DNA of 64,000 nt from Anthoceros angustus (taxonomy: Eukaryota; Streptophyta; Anthocerotopsida; Anthocerotales; Anthocerotaceae), in assembly GCA_010909165.1 (NCBI GenBank), contig VJWM01000126.1, positions 62,001 through 126,000 on the forward strand, given 5' to 3'. A program made the position numbers and the translations under genes. The notes beneath the pieces are model-generated. The model saw only the letters and a list, made by a program, of their open reading frames with translations. It was not told the origin of the DNA and did not search any database. Below are positions 55,157 to 64,000 of the stretch, piece by piece (position 1 is the stretch's first letter; each line of letters starts with the position of its first letter).

Positions 55157-55460
55157 CCTCATCCTCTTTACGTGAAGAATGAACATTAGCACGCCAGCCA
55201 AAGAGCTGTAGAAAATCTAATCTAGTCCTCATACGTCAAGAGAAGATTTAAAAACTCCAATCTAGTCTTTAATTAATAGGTTGGATATTGATGTCATGTT
55301 GTGGTTGAAACTTTTAAAGAGGTTATCTATTGTTGACACGCCCATAACAATGAGATGACATATGCTTGATGTAAATTCCTAATATAAATCATAGAATGAA
55401 TACTAGTATCAAAACATTTCTTTGTGGATAGACCAATCATCCCTTTAGCTCAAACACAAA
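55157..55460. repeat. Dispersed repeat matching 63570-63790
   Basis: GTGAAGAATG-AACA-TAGCA-GCCA, GAATGAATACTAGTATCAAAACATT and GGATAGACCAATCATCC have close counterparts at 63590-63780. Class unknown. Confidence 0.55.
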
Positions 55461-55518
55461 ACATGAACGAGTACAATTAAAGAGGTGAACATATGGAGAG
55501 GTGTTGAATTCTAAAGCG

Positions 55519-55537
55519 TCATATATATATGTATATA

Positions 55538-55582
<45 letters not shown>

Positions 55583-55665
55583 GTATATATATATGTATAT
55601 ATATATATATTATATGTATATGTATGTGTGTGTAAGAGATCTCTCTTTCTATATATATATTGAAA
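55519..55665. repeat. TA/GTATATAT dinucleotide microsatellite
   Basis: About 140 bases of alternating TA with periodic G (ATATATATATGTATATATATATG), in front of ATRX-like copy 2. The minus-strand frame reading repeated Tyr/Ile is an artefact. Confidence 0.95.
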
Positions 55666-55759
55666 GAGAGAGATATTGAACCCTAAAGCGAGATGGACCG
55701 AGATTTGCTTGCTCTGGACTCTGTGCCCGCACCTGCTCTCCATATCTACTCCCACCTTG

Positions 55760-57955
55760 GTAAATGTTGCTGATGCCAGAGGTGGGGATGGGGTAACCCA
55801 CTCCATCGGTGTAGATGGAAATGTGGATGTGCACATGCCGGATGCAAATATTCTTATACCTTTGCAGCCACCTCCGGAGAAGGTGAAGCTAAGCTGGATC
55901 TTGTGGTGTTTAGTGATTCGGAATCAGACTCAAAGCATTCCAGCGAAAAACAGGTTGACAAGGACATGGAAGGAAAATCAGATGATGAACATGGAGAGAG
56001 GGACAGCGAAAAACATGGAGAGGAGGAGTGCAAAAGGGCTGATGACATTATTTATTTGGGTTGGCATCCACCTCCTGGGAAAGGTGAAGCTAAGCTGGAT
56101 GTCGTGGTGTTAAGTGATTCTGAATCAGACTCTGAGTATCCCAGCAAAGGAAATGTTGACGAGGACATGGAAGGAAAACCAGATGATGAACATGGAGAGA
56201 GGGACAGCGAAAAATATGGAGAGGAGGAGACCAAAATGGCTGATGCCATTATTTATTTAGGTTGGCATCCACCTCCTGGGGAAGGTGAAGCTAAGCTGGA
56301 TCTCGTGGTGTTAAGTGATTCTGAATCAGACTCTGAGGATCCCAGCAAAGGAAATGTTGAGGAGGACATCGAAGGAAAATCAGATGATGAACATGGAGAG
56401 GAGGACAGCGAAATCTTCTGGGTAATCCATGAATGCAGAATTTGTGCAGCTTGAGCGTTCGGTGATGGGGACAAGGAATTGTTTCTTACGCTTGGATTTG
56501 CAGACACCTGGGACACTATTAGAGACAGACGAGGAGATTCAGGAAGAAATTGATGCTCTGTTGCAGCTTGAAAGCGAGGTGATATTTGAATTCCTTCTGA
56601 GCAAACATAATTTGACAGTGTGAAGTGTGACCATCAGTTGCGCCGGGCTAATGTCCCTCCAAAATTCTTACTCAATCGCAGTATACATTTCCTGTAGGCG
56701 GCGGAACTGCAGGAGAAGTTGGAAGAGGAGTCATTGGCTCGTGTTAGATGTGAAGCCAGATTGGAGTTATCTGAAAAATTCGCAGATCCTGACAAGGTGA
56801 GTTATGATTTTCCGCAGTGGCACCACTGGGTGTCTACGTGCTTAACTTGATGTCGAGGGTGCTGTGTCCACCTGCACCAACGCAGCTGGCTGCAGAAACT
56901 GAGGAGGAGCTGTCTACTTATCAAAACAATGTGAAGGAACGCCTGCTCGTAGTTGAAGAAGAAATTAGCGACAGACAGGTACCTCCAGTGGCCTGGTTGA
57001 GAATCTCATATCTACCTCTACGCGTGCGTGCGCAATACATGTGCCTTCACTGGATCTCGGCCCAGCTATGCGCGGGAAAAGAATAATCCTGAGCTGCTTG
57101 TCTTCAGGAACGGTTGGATGCTGCTGGTATCAGCCTGCCCGCCATATATAAGGAGATTGAGAAGCAGACTCTAGATCACTGCAGAACGGATGCATGGAAG
57201 AAGAGAGCGCACTGGGCTGGCTTGCAGGAAACATCGGAGGTACTCAGTATCATTAAGGACGCAGAGTCTGAGTTGGAGAAGAGCAGACCTGTGACGAGGT
57301 AAGCGCATGCATTAGCAACAACCTACAGTGAACGTTTTTAAATGTGACCAGTTTTATGAGAGATGAGTAATTGGCAATGCGCCAAAGTAACACACCGTAT
57401 GGTGCATCGATCAGGCTTCGTGGAAGGACCTTTGAAACTGGAGCTAGCGGAATGCTTGCCAAGAAGTTTGACCTACCCTCTAGTGCAAATGCTCCAGTGG
57501 ATCAGGGATGGAGAGCATTTGATGCTCGGACGGAGGCTGATGCAGACGCTAAGATATACGGGGCATCCACACCACAGGAAGCAGCTCAAGTACTGGGCCC
57601 CGAAGTTCCAGCTGCTAATGAGGTTCGTTCAAATTTGTGAATACCAGGATCAAATAAAATTTTGTTGAGGATTGTGAACTCACAGCCACGTCTCGCGTAG
57701 GTGGAGGAGATTTCGGTATTGGAAAACGCGGCACCTTTCTCTGAAGCCCTTCAGAACGAGGGAGGGAACGGTCTTACAAATACACAGCGAGAGACCCTCA
57801 AAAAGGTAATCAACAATGCTTGAATTCGGGTCCGGCGCAGTAAAACCCCACAGCCTGTCAATAATCTCTGTTTGCAGGTTGACGAACAGAATGTGCTCGC
57901 AAGTACACAGAGAGCACTGAAATCAAGCAAACGCAAAGGCGAATGGCAGCAGTAA
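55760..57955 (+). CDS. ATRX N-terminal-region-only protein, copy 2, with acidic repeat expansion
   Basis: Exons in phase: acidic exon to 56423, then 56504-56578, 56698-56796, 56886-56978, 57108-57298, 57415-57622, 57701-57805, 57878-57955. Exon-by-exon paralogue of the gene at 52237-54012; internal exon lengths are the same (75, 99, 93, 191, 208) and all splice sites are kept. The acidic segment has three tandem units of about 190 nt (HPPPGEGEAKLDLVVLSDSESDSE) instead of one. Unit 1 lacks a base (CCTCCGGAGAAGG versus CCTCCTGGGGAAGG), so translation in the repeat frame would start at Met 55903. The last exon reads a different frame for part of its length yet returns to the same KRKGEWQQ end. 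Confidence 0.68.
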
Positions 57956-59065
57956 ACAATTTTGTCAACACCTCACAGATTCTAGAACAACCTCCGCGAG
58001 TTCGATGCTTCCAGAAGCATAATGGGTCGCGAGCAACGACAGGGAACGCACTCGGAGGCTACTTTCAAGACGGAACAGTTACGTGGAAACCAAATGTACG
58101 TTCGGACAGAAACGACAATGTGTTTGTTGCAAAAATCCAGCCTTTACATTTTCATGAACGACGCTCCTGCAACCTGAGCTTTCTTTGCCCAGCTGCAAAA
58201 TGAGAAACGAAAGGAGATGGTCAATATCGGGTACGACACTGCCCCATGGCCCATTGCAGTTAGCAAACCTCATGTCTTATGCCAAAATAAATGAGAAATG
58301 TAAAATATTCCCAATGATCTTCTCACACAAGCAGTCATGGATTGGACGGACCAACAATTGAACCTACAGCTAAGAAAATTTACGATGGGTCAGTCTATGA
58401 AATGTGGCCTGACATACATACTCAGACAAAAGTAAGGGACAAGCAGCCGCGGTGAAATCACCTCATATATACATATGAGAAGAAGAACATGTACACTATT
58501 GCCGCAAGAAATTACCCTCCAAAAGACATCCCTTCCAAGGCCTGCATAAAGTACATAATTGGCATAACGAGTTAACTCTCTTGTATGACCGGTCCTCTTT
58601 TCTACATATACCCTGGTAACGGGTCACAAGTCCGCCGAGTGCGCTTGTCTATCTTCGCTGACCCCATTCTTCAACTCAGTTGTTGCCTTTGCAAGAGAAC
58701 GATACTGTAATCTCAAACTCTCCGAGTTGTCCACCATTGTTACTAAATACCTGAAGGTGATCAGAACCAGGATTAGCACAGAGAAGCTGGGCACGAAAAG
58801 CCAGAAGAGAGCCTATTCAAAAACAAAAGCGCCTCGTACCAGCCATTTAGACACTTATTTGTCACAACAGCTTCTCGTCCGACATATTTCCCTGCAGTCC
58901 TTTTGTTGCCCTGTACATTGTATGATGAGTAATGGCAAAGTCAAAATCAAGGAGTCAATCTAACCACATACAAAGCATGCACACACTGCAATCAAAACTC
59001 CTCACCAAATCAACCAGAAAAGGCAAGTCACCTTAATCATAACCCTTTCATTCACGGCAAAGGGG
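57956..59065. other. Segment downstream of ATRX-like copy 2, absent after copy 1
   Basis: About 1.1 kb, apart from its first bases (ACCTCACAGATTCTAGAACAACC is shared). No gene is recognised; frames are short. Confidence 0.45.
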
Positions 59066-59950
59066 TACTGAACTCCCTTGGGAGGCCGAGGTGTTGCCTC
59101 TGGAGAAGAATTTGAGGGTTCTGGAGCTGGCAGAATGGATAAGTTACTCTACAACACCGACAGACAAATTCAAGGTTAGACACCTTCACACTTGCCCTGG
59201 TCATTCTGGGCAATTTACGAGGGCTAGCAATTCAATCCTAAAGTCCAGTACATCTTTTGCTTTAGATGCAAGATGTACCCATCCGAGGAACTTCACATAT
59301 CTATACCTTATTAGCTCGCTTAGCTTTGGGTTCACCAATATCTGCAATTTCTTTTTTTCTTTTAACCCCCCTTAGAACTGTAGCTTGAGCGTGTCGAGTT
59401 CTTTCCTCCCGTCTGAAAGCTCTAGCAGCTGCTTGCAACGCTGTAGCACAGGCAGGCAGACTACAGTTAGGAAAATATCAAGGAATGACATCCCACTGAA
59501 ATGAGACATGCAGGGTGTGCAATGCTGGTCCCACCATAGTTTGGAACAAGTGAATTCACGTCCACACCAGCTCCACATGAGATGCAGACCCTCTGCAAAA
59601 ATGTCCCAGGTTAGATTTCCACGAGTGGACTAAAACCCCTACAGAGGTCACTCGTTGTTTTCACATTCATGCCACGCTTTATCTACGAACAGATCCATGA
59701 AATAAGGTCTTACAGTTTCGTATACTCTTTGAAGAGTTCCACCTCCAAATGAATGGCCACAGGGAGCCACCTTAGCATCCTCTAGCAGAGCCCCACTACA
59801 AACCAAGCAAGTGGAAAATCATGGATCCCTCAACCATGCTAGTTTTCAAGAGGCAAGTACCGTGTTCTCAGGCACCTTTCCTCCCTAAACAATGGCAGCA
59901 AAACCAGAAGTGCGCTGAAAAAAGGAGGGAAGTACAAAATGATTACTTAC
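59066..59950. repeat. Second copy of the 54080-55000 segment
   Basis: Moderately diverged direct repeat of the region after ATRX-like gene 1. It ends about 190 bases from the 3' end of the minus-strand oxygenase-like gene, so it may overlap that gene's 3' untranslated part. Confidence 0.6.
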
Positions 59951-60137
59951 GTCAGCGGATCAGATAGTACATTTCTCAGCGAAGGTTCTGAGCTGCCTCT
60001 AGCTGGCTCCTAAATAACAAAAGCAGATTCCACAACCGGCTTAATCCAGAGCTCAGTACAATCAAAATTGACAGCATAAGACACAGCAAAGACTGATCAC
60101 CCCCGACGATATGCATCCATCTCATGGGGGTCCAAGA

Positions 60138-62009
60138 TTAAAGGATGACAGTTACCAGAGCTTTGTCTGCACCATTTCCCATCAATGCCTCTGCTGCCTT
60201 CAAGCCTTCCATAAACTGACTCACTAAGACAGGGGAAAACCCCTCAGGCACAGGATGTCCCGCCTCCGCAAGAGACGTGCAGTCAATTGTTGCAGAGTCC
60301 CGCGGCACCATCCGAAATGTCATAGAAATCCTGTACTAATGACCATAACATAAGCTAGTGGGGTAGGGAAGGAAAACGAAGATCACGGCACAGAACTGAC
60401 AAACTGTTTGGTTCACCACAGTCAAACACTACGTCAGTTACCCAAGCTATTGACCACCGTGTGACAAGGAACACACCTTCCGACAGGGCCAGAGGTGGAA
60501 GGATTAGATGAGGGCACTGGTACAACACGAAAGGCTGAAGACTTTCGAAGGCCGGCAGTTGCTTGGTGGAGGGCCCTGCCAACAAGCAGCAGCAGATCAC
60601 CTGGACCGAGTCCACTGTCTGCTAAGTACCACCGACCACTAGAATCACACACCTGCAAATTGGAGAGCAGCATCTTAGACATCCCCAACCGCCTGGCCTC
60701 CTCTTACCTTCTTCATTCCTCATGGAGAAAGCACCCAGTTCTACTGAAAAGAAGCTTGTCAAGACTAAAATTATGTGATGCGTGTGACGATGCAAATCTA
60801 GCGCATACAGCCTACAAGGATTAAAATTACCTGCAAACCAGGAGAATCAGATGCAATTAACCTTAGCAGCCCCTTCTCCACATCCTGGCCATGAAATGTG
60901 TCGCCTCCATGATGGGTCTTAGCAAGGGAAGAAGAAGTGAAATGCGCAGCTGCAGTCAAAACTGAATGGGACACTTCGCCAGGCACCAAAGGAGAGTCAT
61001 CTAACAGCGGACAGAATGCGCTGCATAACAAACAAGGCACGAGTTGAGACTAATGCAGGCGAATGGAGTAGCCATCAAGAGCAGAAAGTCAAAACCAGAA
61101 AATGATAGCGCAAACAACGTCTTACTCGCTTCGAAGTTGAAGATGTCTCGCAATGGCACTCAAACAAGCTCTAGATGCTTTTCCGAGGCATCTAAATGCC
61201 TCAGGCATACAAGGTGGTGGAGGGTCAGAGCCTTCACCTGCAGAAATTCTGCGCAGGTGCACAGCGATTAAGAGACAAAGCAGTCAAACGAGGCAGGTCC
61301 ACGGCCACAAAGCTCAGATGCCTAATAGCAGCAGCGTGCCCCAGCCAAGCATCCAGATGATTGTGAAGACGTACCTCCCAGCTCGATAACAGTAAATGGA
61401 TTGAGCCGCAGTAGTCAAGTAGCCAGAGGATTTACCCTGGTCCGACGCATGCCAGGGATGCGACGCCTCCACACCCTGGGCCCTGCTTCTAAAATACAAC
61501 CTGGAGGACTCCAGGGCACATCTCATGAGTGCTGCGTCCTCCCCATTGAGCTCTATAATAGCTGCATTGTTTTTGGCCAGAGACTGCGAGAGCATCTCCA
61601 CCGCTTTGGTGTAGCCAGGCGAAGCCACCCCGTCCTCGGGGATCATGTCCGCGAGCTTCACCCTGCTCGGTATGTCTGAAGGACTGGCCAAGATACCAGG
61701 CTGCTGCGGCCCCTGTCCCGAGAGCACGACGCCCCCAGCCCCATTGCCAGTAGCATTGTTCTGTCCCGGACCCATGAAAGGGGCGGCACGCGGGGTAGAG
61801 CCTCCCGCGGCCGCCTGCTGCGACGCCACCGGCAGAGCCAGAGAGAGCGAAGAAGCTCCGAGCCCCGGTGACGCCCCCGGCACGCCAACAGCACGCCCCG
61901 CCGGCTGCTGAGTCGCGAAAGGAGTCGCGGCAGCCCCAGTGGCCGGTCTGGTGGATGGGCCCGGAGGCGGAGGAGGCATGGAAGGCATCTGCATGGCCAT
62001 GGCCGTCAT
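60138..62009 (-). CDS. 2OG-Fe(II) oxygenase-superfamily-like protein (plant-specific, possibly non-catalytic)
   Basis: Exons 62009-61375, 61248-61126, 61020-60831, 60652-60477 and 60330-60138 join in phase; 438 residues. The first 110 residues are Pro/Ala/Gly-rich. Then come AAIIELNGEDAALMRCALESSRLYFR, IYCYRAGR, PPPCMPEAFRCLGKASRACLSAIARHLQLRSD, LLDDSPL, EKGLLRLIASDSPGLQVCDSSGRW, PGDLLLLVGRALHQATAGLRKSSAFRVV and a C-terminal SLAEAGHPVPEGFSPVLVSQFMEGL. The order matches a plant protein group annotated in the 2OG-Fe(II) dioxygenase superfamily. The oxygenase HxD box and the distal His (normally S-x-HRV) are not conserved; this protein has SAFRVV. The 3' end may continue, because GCTCTG/GTAACT at about 60160 could be a donor. 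Confidence 0.75.
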
Positions 62010-63110
62010 GCTTGATGGATGTGAAACCGGCTATCCTGTCCCTCACTCAGCTGACCTCCCCTCCGGCGTCACTCCGGAGGCAGCAGCGCCCGGGTCCGGG
62101 TCCAGCCACCTGCAAAAAAGCGACTACTTCTGGAGCAAGCGCGCACGCAACCACTGCTCATCCTGGTCCCCACAGCGCGCATGGAACCAAGAATCCTACC
62201 CTCGTCTCCCTCCCGCAGTCCAAGAATTGAGCAAGAAAAGCGCCATGGCCGCAGATGCACGCAATTTCACCACGCCACCACAGCACAGCACATCACAGCA
62301 CACCAAGCCACAGCAGCTGAACCCTATCAGGTGGGAAGACACACGCAAACACGCACCACGGGGTGATGCGAGCCGGCCATGCCTATCTAGTCCCCTAGCC
62401 GCAAGAACGAACCTACATACCACTACCTACCCTCCAAAATCCCTCCTTGCCTTCCCTCTCCTTTCCTCCACTTCCAATTCCCCTAACACCTGCTCCAGCA
62501 GCTCACTCCTCCACCATTCTCCCTGCCCTGCTGCTGCTCTCTCCTAGAACCGCGGCCCGCGCCTCCGAGGCATAAATCAGCTTCACATTCTCCAATGCGT
62601 CTTCCTCCTCCGGCCTACCTTCTCCTCCCAGCCAGCCAGCCAACTTCCTGTTCCCGCACCAATTGCTGCAGGCGAGATCCGAGGCCTGCCGCAAGCCGGC
62701 AAATCCTGTCTCTGCTGCTCCGGAAGTCCGAATTTTTTTCCGCCTATTGTGCGCTGCTCTCCTTGCCTCTGCCTTCTTGCGCTGCTGCTGCTGCTGCTGA
62801 TGCTGCTGCTGACGCTGTCTCCGCCGCCTCCGCCGCGAGCGCGTGCGAGAGCGTGCCTGCTACGCCTGCCTGCCCGCCTTGCTGCTCGCCCGCCTGCACA
62901 GCTTGCGACGAGAGTCGCGACTAGCGAGGTAGTCAGACCGCGGAACCCCGTTGCCTCGCAGCCCGTCGCGGACTGTAACGCGTCCCGTTATGTTCTACGG
63001 CCTCGGCTCTCGGCCCTCGGCGGGCCTTGCTGGGCCCACGATTGGGTTAGGTTAGGTTTCCATAAATGAGTTGGTAGGTAATTTAGGTGGGCGCGCGGGG
63101 GAGAGGTTTA
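62010..63110. other. Upstream region of the oxygenase-like gene, CTG repeat
   Basis: A CTG trinucleotide run lies at 62781-62816 (CTGCTGCTGCTGCTGCTGATG...). Frames of 90-200 codons on the plus strand are low-complexity Ser/Thr/Pro; no domain was recognised. It probably holds the promoter and leader. Confidence 0.5.
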
Positions 63111-64000
63111 TATGAGCCATGCCATGCCGGTAATTTAGGATGTTGCACATGCGATATGAATGGGCGGACAGCTGGATGCCATGTCATATGTATGCTAGTG
63201 AGCAAGTTCACGTGCATCGCATGTACTAGCCATCATGGTGGGAGCCATAAGCCATGACTTTCACACATGCCTCACGCTGCCCTTCCGTTATCACAAGCTC
63301 ACACCGCACATCCATGCCATAAGCAAGCGGCTACGCTGCACACGTTTTCAGACCTAGAAGCATTCCGAACAAAGCCCGATAAGTTATCTGTACCAGACCA
63401 GGTCATATCTCATTATTTTGGTTTGGGCAGGACGTAATGTATGGATATAATCGACTGCAAGATTTTCAATCAGTAATTACTAATTTAATTAGTAATTTTA
63501 TCATTTTCTACTTTCTAGGTCCAATTTAGATCACTCATTTACACCTTTTCTTTACAAGACATGACAAGTGAATCCCTCATTCTCTTTGGGTGAAGAATGG
63601 AACACTAGCATGCCAAAAGAAAATACATAAATTCTAACATTGAGGAGATTTTAAAACCCTCGGTTGCATGTTGTTGTCATGTATAAGAATGGGATGGCGT
63701 CTTATTGACTTGAATTCTAATATGAACCATGGAATGAATGCTAGTGTCAAAACATTCCCCTATGGATAGATGAATCATCCTTTACAAACATGAGCAAATA
63801 AATGTGTACCTATTTAAAATTATACAAGTTCAAAATTTATACCTTCAAGAATTTACCCCTTTAAGAATTTTCTTTTCTCTACGGATCCTTCTTAGAGTAT
63901 ATCAAATACTAAAATAATAATAAATTAAAAATAATAATAAACACCACACCCCCCCGGTAAGTAACCACCACGGTGGACCACATATTTGTAATCTTATATT
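63111..64000. other. AT-rich intergenic with dispersed repeat
   Basis: 63570-63790 matches 55157-55460. Otherwise AT-rich sequence, with no gene recognised up to the window end. Confidence 0.55.

Noticed and set aside
55519-55836. Minus-strand frame with Tyr/Ile repeat
   Set aside because: Translation of the TA microsatellite and antisense of the ATRX-like exon.

Overview
The window is nuclear DNA of a land plant. It holds compact genes with short GT-AG introns (51 to about 150 nt; intron 1 of ADA2 is about 430 nt), set between repeat-rich, AT-rich stretches. The protein set is typical of land plants: plastid SecY, a plant wax-ester-synthase/DGAT, a GIL1/IRKI-type coiled-coil protein, a plant Cdc25/arsenate-reductase-like protein, ADA2 with ZZ-SANT-SWIRM domains, and ATRX N-terminal-like proteins. 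Short introns, degenerate PPR pieces and this mix of retroelements fit an early-diverging lineage. A Selaginella-like lycophyte is my best guess, but this is inference and no marker proves it.

Region 1 (1-17.5 kb) is repeat-dominated. A Ty1/copia element on the minus strand (LTR 3940-4135, primer-binding site 3928-3939) has its gag-protease-integrase interior tandemly repeated in ~2.07-kb units. After it comes a small family of RING-finger/coiled-coil genes: an intact copy (5040-6227), a frameshifted duplicate (13096-14293), a diverged minus-strand relative (8956-9930) and two short RING relics near 14.5 kb. The first two lie in a duplicated block of several kb that carries its own minisatellite, TATA promoter and 3' repeats. 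A MITE-like element, tandem duplications and PPR relics fill the rest.

Region 2 (17.5-27 kb) is a gene cluster: a WSD-type acyltransferase (+), plastid SecY SCY1 (-, eight exons, 561 aa reconstructed), divergently placed gamma-SNAP (+, 295 aa) and a GIL1/IRKI-family protein (+).

Region 3 (27-32.6 kb) has no intact gene. It holds a degenerate 5S-rRNA-like sequence, minisatellites, a broken LINE with reverse transcriptase, and a possible F-box/kelch relic.

Region 4 (32.8-44.5 kb) holds a conserved small membrane protein (+), a Cdc25/ACR2-like phosphatase or arsenate reductase (-), a 617-aa protein with an N-myristoylation signal and no recognised family (-), a 3-kb repeat-rich gap, and a RING-WD40 protein (+).

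Region 5 (45-64 kb) is chromatin-related. ADA2 (SAGA coactivator, 507 aa reconstructed from 12 exons) has its promoter, first two exons and first intron tandemly duplicated upstream. Downstream are two tandem genes encoding only the N-terminal region of ATRX, without helicase; one has an expanded acidic repeat. A minus-strand gene related to plant 2OG-Fe(II) oxygenases follows, apparently lacking the distal iron-binding histidine.

The genes are independent eukaryotic units, so no operon logic applies. Recurrent themes are tandem or segmental duplication (retrotransposon interior, RING genes, ADA2 5' end, ATRX-like genes) and many young minisatellites. Exon joins were made by hand from reading frames and GT-AG sites; where I say phases agree, I checked that exon lengths keep the frame.
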